Below, in pieces: positions 23,816-35,807 of a stretch of DNA of 64,000 nt. This DNA is from Chiua virens (taxonomy: Eukaryota > Basidiomycota > Agaricomycetes > Boletales > Boletaceae). The DNA lies in contig JAHNUO010000002.1 in assembly GCA_019787685.1 (NCBI GenBank), positions 1,364,001 through 1,428,000 of the forward strand, in the 5' to 3' direction. The position numbers and the translations under genes are program-made. The stretch's first letter is position 1. Every line of letters starts with the position of its first letter. The notes beneath the pieces are model-generated. The model saw only the letters and a program-made list of their open reading frames with translations, had not been told where the DNA came from and ran no database searches.

Positions 23816-24420
23816 TGTTGAAATAGGTTTACATACACCGTGGTGCGCGCCCAACCTCATCCGATTCCTACCGTTGCTCAGCTTGCCCCACCTCTCCTCT
23901 TATGGTCTTCCGCCCTGCCGACTTCGACTTCGACACCGCGATTCAATCCTCTACTTGCCACCATAAACCCACCACTTCCACCACTTCCTTCCCCTCTTGT
24001 GAATGTGCACTTTGACTCTGAGCAGTCCACGTGTTCCTCTCTTTTTCTTTTTTCTTTCTTTATCTAAATTTTCCTTTCCTTTCATTTTTTTCAGTTCTTC
24101 TCTTCATTCTCGCCCCGTAGTGGCTAGTTAGTTGCATTGCATGTATCTACAAACCAGCTTATTCCGAATGCAGCCTATCATTGTCCTGTTCACCCGTTCC
24201 GGATCCCTCAGACGGACTTCGACGGGGGTGCGGCTGTGCGACCTTTTTTCGTCACGTGCACGCGGAGTTCGAATTGTTGGTCTTGAGCTTAATCGGTCGA
24301 CAATCGCTTCCACTACACATGTCTGTTGCGAGGTGTACTTATGACCCTTGATCACCTTTTTTACCCTTCATTGCTACCATCTGGTCTTCATACTTATACC
24401 ACTAGGTCGAACGTCCCGTA

Positions 24421-25958
24421 ATGCGGTCTTCGAACAACAACCTTTCCTCCATGCTCGGCGGAGCGTCCAACGGTTATGAGGGTAAGTAGTATTTCACCCA
24501 GTGTCCTACCGAGTCAGGCTGGCAGAGCAGCCTACGTTACGTGCCACAGCTATAGAGACCACCCAGCTGGGTGGTACTCTTCGAACTATCGACGAGATCA
24601 CAAATATGGATGTCGAGATGCAGGTGTGCTCCAAATCGAAACTTCTGCATTCGCGTTTTAACTGGATGACTCGTTATATATAACACAAGGTGCCACTTAC
24701 TGAACAATATGCAGTCATTGTCCTTGATACAAATATACTGCTGGAATTTCTTGACATCATACAGACATTCGTGTCGGAGGTTGAGCAACAACAATTACCC
24801 GTGCTGGTCATCATCCCTGGGGCGGTGATACACGAACTGGATGTGTGCGTTACGTGGATATTCATAAGATGTAGGCCGACATTCGCAAAACCTCGTTTAA
24901 CAGCCAGAAAAACCGCGATAGGTTGTCATGGTTTGCAAGACGAGCATCCACATGGTTACTCAAAAAGGTCAAAGAAAGAAGAAACGTCAAAGGTCAAGCC
25001 CTTGAGGAAACATGTAAGTCATCCGGAAACTGGAAGGTCAAAGAACCAGGAGAAGTAAGTACAATATCATTTCTGAGATATACAGACGACAAAAGGCCGA
25101 TTAATGCGGGGTCACAGGAACTTGGTACAGAGAGAGCTAATGACGGCCTGATTCTTGACTGTTGTCAATACTTCTTTCGGACCCGGCAGTGTCGCACGCT
25201 CCTGTGTAGTAAGGATAAACTTCTGGCCGTCGAGGCGGAAAGTGTTGGTAGGTGGTCAGTCTCTAATGAAAGAATTGGCATGATAAAGCCGGGTAGGAAT
25301 TCCGACGTTGTTTCCTAACCAGGGATTGTTCTGCAGTCGGGATATTGCTGTGGCGGTTTTTGGCCCAGAAGCATTGACGCTTCGGTTCAGTGGGCGTTTC
25401 GAGAGCTACCGCGGCGACGCCAAAGGCGTGGCCCATGACAGCACCAAAGATGACGATGGAATGGATGTTGATGACGAATCGGCGGTGACCGAACTTGTCC
25501 GTCCAAGTCATCCGCTCGATCTGTTGCATTTGCAGGTGATCGATCACTTCGGGGAGTTACTGCTGGAGCTGGTGGCCAAGATTGCAGGGCCAGAGGCGCA
25601 AAAGTTTGGCGCGCCGGGAATGATGTCGAGACATGCACCAGCGTACACGCGGAAACCGTTGAGATACTGGACGACATCCGACGCATTGGAATACTTGAAC
25701 ACTAAAAAACAGTGGCCAAAGTCGTCCCCGCGTGTGGACGTGTTCCTGATGCAGCCATACAAGGAGAAGAGGACGGGAGCGCGGAAAGGACAGGACTGGT
25801 CGCGGCGAGATTGGGAGGTGGCGGTGGGGTCGCTGGGAAAGATCGGAGACCTGTGGGTTGATGGGGAGAGTATACGAGAGAGCGTGTCAGCGGTGGAGGT
25901 AGAGATGAGGAGTGTGTTTGAGCAGGCGATGCGGCCGACGGGAATGGGAGTGTGGTGA
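24421..25958 (+). CDS. SWT1: SWT1-like PIN-domain endoribonuclease
   Basis: Swt1 is a nuclear endoribonuclease that clears defective mRNPs near nuclear pores. Start MRSSNNNLSSMLGGASNGYE; then AIETTQLGGTLRTIDEITN. The PIN core follows: AVIVLDTNILLEFLDII (first acidic residue), VIIPGAVIHELDV (second), LSWFARRASTWLLKKVKERR, ERANDGLILDCCQYFF (third), LLCSKDKLLAVEAES and SRDIAVAVFG (end of the fold). The C-terminal region, VTELVRPSHPLDLLHLQVID onward, carries a helical domain (RKPLRYWTTSDALEYLN). Five introns splice in phase; the donor after ELDV is GTGCGT. The gene is intact and lies 84 bp upstream of the next gene on the same strand. Confidence 0.88.
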
Positions 25959-26042
25959 TTTGATGATCTCATTACTATACATATAGTCATTTGGTAATTC
26001 TCATTTCCTGGTTTTCTCACCGTTCCTTTACACTGCGCGTCC

Positions 26043-27668
26043 ATGGCCAAGCGACGCACCTTCTACATCGCCCTCGTCGTCCTCGGCCTGGTACTTTTGG
26101 GAACCGTTCTCGTCCTTTCTTCTATCTCATATTACCTCGCCATCAATGCAGCTGCGTATCTCTCCAACAGCGACGTTCCCATCCTCAACGACACAACCCG
26201 CTGGAATGCTACCCAGCACGGCATGGTCGAGCGCATTCCGCGCATTCTCCACCAGACCTGGAAGTCCGAAACCCTTCCTCCAAAGTGGAAAAATATATCC
26301 GAGGCCTGTCGTGATATGATGAACGACTAGTATGTCTTCCTTCTCCTTTGTGCACGTGCACTCTCACACTGTTGCTCCAGTGAGTACATGTTGTGGACGG
26401 ATGCCAGTTCACGCGAGTTTATCGCGGAATATTATCCCTGGTTCCTCGATACTTTCGACAACTATGAATATGTGATACAACGTGCAGATGTCATTCGGTA
26501 CTTCGTCCTGCACCATTACGGTGGTATCTATCTGGACCTTGACATTGGCTGCGTGCGACCTCTTGACCCCCTTTTGGTTTACCCCGTCATTCTCCCAAAA
26601 ACCATCCCCGTCGGTGTCTCAAACGACCTCATCTTCGCAGAAAAGCGCCACCCATTCTTTGCACAGACCATTCACAATCTCGTCACCTTCGATCATGACT
26701 GGCTCCTCAATTATCCTACCGTCATGTTTTCAACTGGTCCCATGTTTCTATCAGCTCAGTACAGCATCTATACTTCTTCTCACCCCATCACTCCCGACAA
26801 ACCTGGCGATGTACGAATCCTTCCAAAATCACTCTACGGCAAGAACGCCAAGCCTGGGGAGGCGCCACACTCATTCTTCACCCACTTTTACGGTAGCAGT
26901 TGGCACGCCGATGATGCCCCATTTATTGGTTTCCTCAGCCACTGGGGCAAGCCTCTGATGTGGCTCGGCTTGGTGGTTTTGCTCTGGGGCATATACCGTC
27001 TTGTCATGTCGAACAACTCCAGAAAGTACAGTCTTCGAAGAATAGGTGGTTATGAGGTGTTACTTCCAAGGTGGACTCAACGCAACGGTCGCTGGCATAT
27101 CGATATGCGTTGGTCCACGTTACCTCCGTCAGCCACTTCGACCCAGCCCCCCTCTCCGTCAAGTTCCCCTCTTACCCAATTCGAAGAGCATGTCTCACTT
27201 CTCCCGCTTCCTTTTGATGTCCGCTCAGACTCCCCTGCCCCTTCAGAGATATCGTCTTCCGTCGACATGTTCCCCACCCATACCCATCGTGGGTCTTTCT
27301 CACTCCTTGATACTGTATACCGCATCAGGGAACGTGCCGCTACTTTTTTTACACACCAACGCGACAACATTGTCTTTTCGCGACCTTTTACCCGGCACCG
27401 ACGTCATCGGACGCGAGGAGTAATGTTTTTCCTTCCTGCAATCTTCACGCAGTCGCAAAGCACAGACATCTCCCCACGCAGCAGTCCACCGCCGCAGCCT
27501 TACCCGCAAATTTCTCCCGAGAAGCCTCGCTACCCTCCTGATGTTGCCTGGATGGGCTCTGAAGCTGATCCATTCTCTCATCAGGGAAGTTCGCAATTAT
27601 TTCGCGCCGAAAGCCGTTTATCATCATCGCAGACACTTATTGATGTCGAGACCGCGGCAGAGTCATAG
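26043..27668 (+). CDS. GT32 mannosyltransferase, inositol-phosphorylceramide mannosyltransferase (SUR1/CSH1-like)
   Basis: This is a Golgi enzyme that adds mannose to inositol-phosphorylceramide in sphingolipid synthesis. An N-terminal membrane anchor (ALVVLGLVLLGTVLVLSSI) precedes the GT32 domain: RIPRILHQTWKSETLPPKW, then after a short intron (about 26333-26381) YEYMLWTDASSREFI, VIQRADVIRYFVLHHYGG and the DXD motif IYLDLDIGCVRPLD, followed by PTVMFSTGPMFLSAQY. A second membrane segment (PLMWLGLVVLLWGIYRLVM) lies near residue 300, as in Sur1. A long Ser/Pro-rich cytosolic tail (about 27120-27668) is unlike the yeast enzyme. The substrate is inferred from the family. Confidence 0.82.
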
Positions 27669-27969
27669 TTTCCATTCCAACAGGACAGACATCGCTTGCT
27701 AGTCGGACCCAGATACATTACAATTCAATTACAATACATTCTATTGCTCCAGCTAACATTTGTGGATAGCATGTGGATCTTTGGGCAGATTCATAGTTCA
27801 TGTTCATGTCTATTTACGTTTCAGAGTGGTGTTCCAAACCTACGTCCGTTTACGTCTACAATAAAAGTCATCCAATTATAGTTTGCATCTGTACCTCGGT
27901 TTCAGTATGTATATTTACCGAGGTCACTAGTCACCAACGATTTGTCATGCACAACGACATCAAGATGAA

Positions 27970-29816
27970 TCAGGTAGTTGGCACCACGGCCACCGATCTC
28001 ATCGAGGCTGTCAAGATAATTATCGCCAAGGCGCTGACGCCATAGGTTGCCGACGGACCGAAGGTCCAGTATGAGGCACAGGCTTAAATGCGCAACAACA
28101 GATTCAGCAGGTGACCATTCGTCCCTGACAATTTCACCCACCTAGCAGGGGGCCAATGGCCCGTCCCAACTGACCAGCAGATCGGAACATACCCAATGCT
28201 ACCCCCTTAGAGAGCTGCGGGTGCGTTTGCACAGGTTTCCCGGTGATCGGATCCACTTCATCGCATTGCAAAGATGCAGATGATGTCAGTGAGCTGACAA
28301 CCGTGGCTGATGTGAACGCGAGACATATGGCAGCTATTTGAAGCAGGCGGACTGCGGTGGCTGAGTGATCTAAAAATTGGGGCACCATGGATAAGAACAC
28401 GAGTCCGAGGGCGCAACTAATCGCTCCACGCCTTGCCATTCTGCCCTCCCCCACCTTGGAGGTAGCACGGCGCACGTATCCTCCTTGAAGTAGAGCGCTA
28501 ATTATGCCCATGGAGCCGATGAGAGCACCGTTTTGGCTATTGCTCCAATCGAAAACTATAAAAGTGGAGTGAAACTGATGTTCCATCAGGAACATGATGC
28601 ACGATGACGTACGATCAAACGTGAGGAATGTGAGCGTGAACTCGACGCCAGAAAAGATACCCAAAAAGAAGAAGTGGAGCCATCCCAACGTATTCAGTGC
28701 GCTCAGCCGTTCTTCGACTGTTTTAACTGGGGGTTTCGTCTTTGGTTTCTCCGCCTTTTTTGCTTGTGATGGATCCTGGTCGCCATAGTATTGGATGCCT
28801 CTGGTTTCTGGAAGCGCTGTTGCCAAGAACAACGTCTCTATGGACAATAACACCAGAGTTATCAACGCCGGAACAGCGTAGATGTTGAGCTCGACGCCTA
28901 ACGCTCTTACGGAAGCTGGCACAGGCTGAGACGCAAAGTACGCTCCAATAGGCGGACCTATGCAGAAACAGACAGCGAACGCGATACCGACTTGTGCAAG
29001 AGACTTTGAACGCTCTGATGGCTTGCTGATGTCTGAGAGAATTGCACTGTGATAGTCTGATATGATTGAATAGGACCGCAGCAAAGACTGGTACATACTA
29101 TGCCAATTGGACGTTGCCCTCGCTCAGACCTCCGATGACGCGAGAGAGCATGTACGATGAAAACGTGGTAGCTTTGATCCATCTTGGAGACGCCTTGTCA
29201 AACGAACCGCGTTAGTCAGATGGGAAGATAACTTACACAAGTGCAGAGAGAATGTTCCCGGCCATGGTGACGAGGAGCACATTCCTACGCCCATGCTTGT
29301 CTGACAATGAGCCAATCAATGGAGCAACAAGGAATTGTAGTGCTCTTAAGAGAGTAGAATCAGAACCGGCTATAAGCTACTAGCACTACGGGGGCATACG
29401 CACGAAAAGACTGAGCCCATCAACCCTCCTGTGTACGTGCGCAATGAGTACGCCAGCACGTCTAGCAAATATTGTTATGAGCTCACCAAGAAGAACCACG
29501 TCCCATTTCTGGGGGTTATTATCAGGTTTGTAGAATATGGCACGAATGGAAGAGATGGTATACAACGTCCGCGATAGCAAACCGGTAGGGTCAGGCCCCT
29601 CTTTCTAGTGGTATCTCAGTAGAGAGAATGACATTGTACCCCAAGTACTTACCACCGTATACCATTCAATGATTCGGGGAAAGAGAGGGAGTGGAATTGT
29701 AAAAGCTTCCGACCATGTCAGCCAACGGCGAACGTCGGATAGAAGTGTGTCATGATAAACTTGCCGAAAAGATCGAGCACTAGGGACCAGAAAACAATTT
29801 TCTCTATCTTACCCAT
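27970..29816 (-). CDS. MFS transporter, MFSD10/TETRAN-like
   Basis: This is a 12-helix major facilitator. Read minus: MGKIEKIVFWSLVLDLF, a GC-AG intron, AFTIPLPLFPRIIEWYTV, an intron, KWDVVLLG | GLMGSVFS | ALQFLVAPLIGSLSDKHGRR (the A-loop signature between helices 2 and 3), VIGGLSEGNVQLAYAILSDI, then the cytosolic loop and FDWSNSQNGALIGSMGI, ALLQGGYVRRATSKVGEGRM and FRSAGQLGRAIGPLL. A last intron leads to ASYWTFGPSATYGVSALAI and VAVVPTT-stop at 27970. The ORF stop at 28134 lies inside that last intron. All phases agree. The family includes a human organic-anion transporter; the substrate here is unknown. Confidence 0.78.
29706..29764 (-). other. GC-AG intron in the MFSD10-like gene
   Basis: On the minus strand the exon end TTTTCG is followed by GCAAGT, the usual GC-type donor. 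A GCTGAC branch and a GGAAG acceptor close the 59-nt intron. Splicing joins LVLDLF to AFTIPLPLFPR in phase, and the unspliced frame meets a stop. Confidence 0.85.
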
Positions 29817-30108
29817 CCTGTATGTAGGGAATGGGATACGCTTGTCAAACAAGAGAGTGGAGCTTAGTTGGTGGTAATAGTATGGGCAGTGCTAGCGAAC
29901 ACTGCCGGACGCGATTAACAGAGATCGCGGCACAGCCGACCTAATCTTCAACAAACATTAAATAATGTTTTAGCGGGCGCAAAATGTCCTTGAAATGAAC
30001 ATCCGAGTATCCGTGTACAGTGGAACGAAAGAATTGTATAGAACCCTCGTTTTACATCAATGATATACTTAACTTGACTGTGGCAGCCGAGCAATACAGT
30101 GACACGGT

Positions 30109-33073
30109 CTACTCCTCCATTTCTGCGATCTCCTCCTCGGGATTGCCTGCGTTCGGAATCGCTGTGCCTCGAAACCGCTGATCTTCAGAGGCTTGTGTGA
30201 GTTCCGTTTGGAAATGTGAGCTCGTCTCCATCTTAGTGAGCTCACGAAGAGCCATAGTAGCATAAGCCGCCGTCCCAAGTGTTAAATTGATTTGAAGAGC
30301 CATGAACCTGCCGTTCTCCACAATACTTGGCGGGTCGAAACACAAAAGTTTGTCTTCGTCCGCCTGGGCCAGCGCGACATCAGGGTCCGTATATCGCAGA
30401 GCAGACCATGTCATATTCTTCGGCAACTGGAGAATCTTTCGGTACGATCCATTAAGAGTGTACTCTCTGGATGAAAAGCCATTCAGAAAATTGCAGAAGA
30501 AAGAGTAAACACACCTTACTTCTGCTTACGAATGAAATTATCCGGGTCCAGCCCATCTCTCCTCAAAAATTCGCGGTACCTTTCTCCAAGTGGGCCCCCG
30601 GGGAACTTTACGTCTCTCCCGGGCAGCGGCATGATCACATCGAATATCGAGTAATTTTGGGCATCATCTATAGTCAGTGTTTTCACTTGGGGTGGAACCC
30701 ACGGCGTTTTACGAATTTTCTTCGGAGTATTACTGCTCTCCCCTGGAATACTGATTAATCACGATGAACTGAGAACCACTGGATCAATCCACCATGTTCA
30801 TCAACTGCCGTCGGTTCGTCCAAGTTGACATCAAGCGAATCATCCAGTTTCCCTTTGCCAGTAGGTTCTTCTTCAAAGACCAGATCTCCAGGGACCGCTT
30901 TGTCAGCCCCGTGCATGCGGATGCGTTCCGAGACGATGGCGTTCCAAACATATGACTGATATGCGTGTATGTACATCAACCTCAGATTTCGCGGGATCTT
31001 GTGCAACGAAACACCTTAGTATGTGAAAGAATATGAAGGGGACCCCAACTCACGGTCGAAAGCGCCCCCATAGCATTTCTTGTCTCGCCACCCTGCTTCT
31101 TATAGCTTTCTAGGATGCATCTCTCCGCGACAACGCGACGAGGCATGAGCGCAAGAGCCCGATCCAGATTGCGATCCACCAGCCATGCCTCACGGGCTGC
31201 GACAACGTCCGGGTGCTCACCAGGCCGCACCTGAAGGATCAAAGAAACAGCTTTGTGCCAGTCAGATCGGAGAAAAGCCAATCCGATGGTGTGGGTGGGT
31301 ACAGCGGCTGTTCCAAACCGTTGCATGCCTGCCAAACGTAAGCCCCGCATCGAAATATCAAGTTACTGGACTGTACCATAATAATTGATGAATCCTTTCT
31401 GTTTCATGCTATTCATGACTAGATCCAGAGCATCCGTTGAATCGACTTGCATGTTTCTAATTGCACGTCAGGAATTCATGCCAACCGATTGAAGTGAAAA
31501 TGACACTGACCTCAAAGTGATCACGAACTCATTCCCTTTGAGCATACCAAGCTCTAAACCCGCTTTGCGATAGTTCAAATCGGCGATGCGAACGCCACGC
31601 TCTCCCCTCTGAGTAATCGCTTCTTGGATTGAGCGTCGACCGATTTGATTGGCAGCTTTCCATACGTTTTCAACAGTCTTGTTGCCTCGTCGTAATGACA
31701 CGCGTTGGACAGTAACGCCTCTTTTGTCTTTCGTACCAGCGACACCAAGGTCCTTGACGCTGACATGCAACGTACGGGACAAGTATGCTAGTGCATCTTG
31801 TGTATCGCGGTTCGTCTTTTGTAACGTGAAGTGAATGTAGGGAGGGTATTCGCCGCGAGGCGCCCGTTCTCCTCGAGCTGAAGCAACACGTTAGGACAGA
31901 AGAGCACCGGTAAGTTTTGAGACGCACCCCGCGCAGCTCCACGTCCACCGCTTCTTGACCACTTGATACTGATGCGGGAGCCTTCTTCGCCCGCTGGGGT
32001 AGCCATATCCGTCTCACTCTCGAGCTTACCATTGAATAACTTTCGTACCGCCTGATGAAGAGCCGTTCGTGTAGCTTTTGAGCTGATAGGCTACGTTTTG
32101 TGTGAGAAGTGACAAAATGGTCATGCTGGATAACGCACTTCGCTGAGGATCTTCCGGTGGTCACCCCGCTCGCTGCTTTGAGGGCGACCACGGCCCCGTT
32201 GTCTCCCCTTTCCACGAGCCTTTGAATGTCCCGCTGGCACAATCTCAGAAGAATTCAACTCTTCCTCTTGGTAAAGGAGCCCGCCTTGTTCGGAGACCGT
32301 GACATCTCCCGACTTTTTCTGGCCTCTGCTGACCCAACCGTTGTCGCTGACTCGTGGAGGCTCAGGACCTTCAAGGTACATTTTTTTGAGTTCAGAGATC
32401 GAAGATTCGGAGAGGAATGGCGATAGTGATGGTTCGAATGCATCGTCCCAGGTGACCTCATCGCTGGTCTGGTTCTCTTGTACTTCGTCGACATTTGGCA
32501 CGACAGTGTTGTCGAGCGGACGTGTTTTTGATGACCCTGCTTGCTCGTTGGTGTTGCCATCGTGAACATCAATGGCTTCTCGCGTGGACGCGTCGGTACC
32601 AATCTCCTCAGTAAGGATCGACAAAGTTTTGTCCTTCTTGGAGGGTTCTGGCAAGCCGAGTGACTTGATGTGCAGCACCTGATGATCCAAATCAACTTCG
32701 TTGACCAAAAAGTCCGTGAATCTATGAGCAACCATGAACGTCGCTACCACACCGACACCGGAAGACTCGCGCACCGTTGCTTGATGATGCCGCATATAGG
32801 CGGGAGATCACGATTGATGTATTCGGAGATGCCAACATCGCATTCTAGAAGTTGACGAAGCCCGCCAGGCGTGGTCTGTGGTGAGGGAAGACCGAGAAGT
32901 GCGTGACTGGGTGGAAGGATGGACTCCTGTGGGTCGCTCGTCGCTTCTGGTGCTGCTTGTGCACTTTCGCTGACGATGTGGGTATCATCGAGCTCTGAAT
33001 GTGCCGTTTTGGTGCGCTTTGGAGACCTGGACTCGCCGTCGTCGTCCTCGCGATCACGGATGGAAGTCGACAT
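30109..33073 (-). CDS. PUS7: tRNA/mRNA pseudouridine synthase PUS7 (TruD family)
   Basis: Pus7 isomerises uridine in UNUAR contexts of tRNA, snRNA and mRNA. Start [20 protein letters not shown] (nuclear-type basic region). TruD-family blocks follow: [56 protein letters not shown] and the catalytic block [20 protein letters not shown] (Asp in TKDKRG). Then [73 protein letters not shown] and [20 protein letters not shown]. The protein ends in an acidic tail with a stop at 30109. An acidic, low-complexity insert lies in the N-terminal half (about 32200-32600). All of about eight introns agree in phase, with no indel. Only 42 bp separate this ATG from that of URA3. Confidence 0.92.
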
Positions 33074-33115
33074 GGGAGTCGGGTATTGAACGGAATTGGC
33101 AAGTGTCTGAACGTC
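33074..33115. promoter_or_regulatory. Very short bidirectional spacer between PUS7 and URA3 starts
   Basis: These 42 bp lie between the two divergent ATGs. No room exists here for two core promoters, so each gene's promoter or 5' UTR must extend into the other's coding sequence, or the true starts lie further downstream. The PUS7 frame is also open beyond its first ATG to 33130, so that gene could start further upstream and overlap URA3. Confidence 0.5.
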
Positions 33116-34055
33116 ATGTCGCCGCCTCATCTACGCAGCTATCAAGATCGCATTCAAAATCACAGCAATCCTGCTACGCGAGCCCTCCTCCATGTCATGG
33201 TCAAGAAAAAGACCAACCTCTCCGTCAGCGTCGATGTCACTCGCAAAAAAGACTTCCTCGCCATCATCGACGCTGTCGGTCCCTACATCTGTCTCATAAA
33301 GGCATATCATTTTCTCTTTCGTCACCAAGTCTCTGCTTACGAGCCTGACGATAAGACACACATCGACATTCTCGAGGACTACGACCCATCCGTCATCGTG
33401 GAGTTGCAAGCGCTCAGCCAGAAGCATGAGTTCTTGATTTTCGAGGATCGCAAGTTCGCCGACATAGGTCAGGCGCCTCACAATCCCTGATCTTTCCTCA
33501 TAACCAAGATTTATTCAAGGTAACACCGTCGCACTTCAATACTCTAGCGGGATCTACAAGATCGCAAGCTGGGCACACATAACAAACGCACACGCAGTAC
33601 CAGGTCCTTCCATCATCACCGGCCTTGCATCAGTCGGTCTGCCCCTCGAAAGAGGACTGATTTTGCTCGCCGAGATGAGTTCAAAAGGCTCCCTCGCGAC
33701 TGGCGCGTATACGGAAGATGCAGTTCGGATGGCGCGGGCCCGACGTGACTTCGTCATCGGATTCATCGCACAACATCGAATGGAAGGCATCGGAGCTCGT
33801 GATACAGACAGCCTTGGCGACGAGGACTTCTTGATCCTTTCCCCTGGTGTCGGATTGGATTCCAAGGGTGATGCCATGGGACAACAATATCGGACCCCAG
33901 CTGAGGTGGTGACGGAGTGTGGATGCGATGTGATCATTGTAGGCAGAGGAATTTTTGGCACTGGTCGTGATATCGACGTGGAGAATGTTCAACGGCAAGC
34001 GCAGAGATACCAAGCTGCAGGGTGGGAGGCCTATGAAAAGCGCCTGGCGATATAA
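33116..34055 (+). CDS. URA3: Orotidine 5'-phosphate decarboxylase
   Basis: The enzyme makes UMP from OMP, the last step of de novo pyrimidine synthesis. Start [20 protein letters not shown]. It continues [17 protein letters not shown] and VGPYICLIK, a GC-AG intron (33302-33355), then [18 protein letters not shown] and the catalytic block [13 protein letters not shown] (Asp-x-Lys-x-x-Asp), split by an intron at 33468-33519. Next come [71 protein letters not shown] (insert typical of the fungal enzyme) and [11 protein letters not shown]. The stop at 34055 is 70 bp from the convergent DOM34 stop. Frame intact. Confidence 0.95.
33302..33355 (+). other. GC-AG intron in URA3
   Basis: This 54-nt segment starts GCATAT after AAG and ends GATAAG. 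It contains CTTAC and CTGAC branch candidates. Removing it restores [14 protein letters not shown], which is continuous in the enzyme family; leaving it in keeps the frame and inserts 18 residues. Confidence 0.85.
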
Positions 34056-34125
34056 TTATTGATGGATCAAAAGTCAATTCGTTTGCTGGCATTAATGACG
34101 TGATTCCAACCGGCCCACGGAGTTG

Positions 34126-35697
34126 TTACCCATCTTGCTCTAACATCTCTCGCTCTGCTGCTTCTGCTGCTTCTTTTTCTTCTGCTTCGACCACTTCGAT
34201 GTCGAGCGGAAATGTTAGGATCGCAGCGACGCCCGTTAGTTGATTCAGTTCTAGAGAAAGGTTAGACACTACATTCCGTTCGCACCGACATTGTACGCAC
34301 GTTGGCCAGATTCGTGCATGCTAGAGAATATTACCACTTCCGCCCCCTTTTGCTGTACACTTTCGACTAGCGACACGTATCTCTTCCTTATCTTTGGATC
34401 GCTCGCGCTGCATAGACCTCGTTATTTGGTCGTCTTCACAACGGAAAAACAAATTGTACCGGAAAAGTTCATCTGAAATTAGGAGCGTACCAACCGCCCC
34501 TCGGTCTGCAGCCAGACAAACGTGATCTGGCCCGTACCATGCACGCATTTCGTCTGATCCAAGCATCTTGAAAAACCTATAGCGTGTGAGAAACCTCATC
34601 CAACTGCAGCGGAGGAAATTCACCTGTCCAGGATGATACCCTCACGGGCAAACTTTGTCTCCTTCAATTGTGCGACGATCTGCAATCCATAGCAGTGAAC
34701 CAATAGTTCGTAACCAAGTCTGGATATATGTACCTCAGGGCTCTTCAAAACCTCCACCAAACTGTGGACATGCGCACTGCTGACGTGAACTTTGATAACT
34801 TTCTCTCGCAACGACTTTGCTAACAGCTTGTCATTTCGCCTCCCAGCTTCGTTTAGCATCGTGGAATAGACCGCCTCTCTTACCCAGCCAGGACTGGCGA
34901 ACACGATGGCACGTAAACTCGGATTGGCAAAGGGAATATGTCGGACGAACGCGTCGTAGACCATGGTGTAGAACTTGTTCATTGCTTTCTCGTGTTGCGA
35001 CGTTCCCGGTGCAGACGCCTTGCGTGGTATGGGTACCGAGAGACGGTGCGTAATGACGGTGAGGTGCTGGGACAGTAAGCAAAACGCCGCAGTCCCTTCG
35101 CCGCAGACAACCGCGCCAACCTCTGCTCCACGGCCAGGCATACACGATTCTTCAACGCGCGCGCGCGCGATGCTATCCCATCCCTCGATCTTTTCGATTC
35201 GGACGTTGCGATTCGGCTCAATGTCAAGGGTGTGGAAAGCCCCCATCCGGACGTGTTCGTTTTCGGATGCCACCCGGCCGGATATATGGAGTGCAGCGGT
35301 GGTCGAAGGTACGCTTGTGGAGGCCGAACCTCCAGAAGCTACTTGATCGGTTGCAGATGATTGGGCACCAGAGGAAGAGTGTTCCACATTGGAGACTTGG
35401 AGTGTGAGGTTGAGTCTGATGCGATGGGACTCGGTAGAACCAGTTGCTGATACGCTCTGCACTCGCCTATGTGCATCATCCGTATATCACAACAAGATAT
35501 TAAGCGTGGTATCGTACCGAATAGCGGGGGCTCTGACTAAATCTGCTTCTTGTATGAGATTGTACAGATGCCACATATCTTCGTCATCTTCGGGACGAAG
35601 GGTAACATGGCCCTACCGCGATGAGTTGATGCAGTTAGATACAGAATGGCGAACTCACTGTGCCAGTCTTGTCGACATCCTTTCCGATGAGCTTCAT
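34126..35697 (-). CDS. DOM34: Ribosome rescue factor Dom34/Pelota
   Basis: Dom34, with Hbs1, recognises stalled ribosomes and starts no-go and non-stop decay. Read minus: [20 protein letters not shown] then [60 protein letters not shown] (domain 1), a middle domain with [17 protein letters not shown] and [12 protein letters not shown] and no GGQ, as expected for Pelota rather than eRF1, then [58 protein letters not shown] and a tail rich in Glu/Ala ([17 protein letters not shown]). The exon after ELFR begins at the acceptor TCTATGCAG. Frame intact; the stop at 34126 is close to the URA3 stop. Confidence 0.92.
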
Positions 35698-35807
35698 GAT
35701 GATGGAGGAGCGCAAGAAAGGAGAGTCACGGTTCTTCAACCCAACAACTCGCTCGATTAGGAAATCACTATGACAGGCGGTAATAAATGTCTCGTAACGA
35801 ATCCAAC

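Noticed and set aside
28134..28136. Stop codon ending the large minus ORF of the MFSD10-like transporter
   Set aside because: It lies inside a short intron (GTGGGT...ATTTAAG); splicing continues into ASYWTFGPSATYGVSALAI and a stop at 27970, which completes the last membrane helix.
30755..30780. Apparent stop in PUS7 after IQWFSVHRD
   Set aside because: A donor after GAACATG and an acceptor at TATTCCAG give an in-phase intron that restores [20 protein letters not shown].
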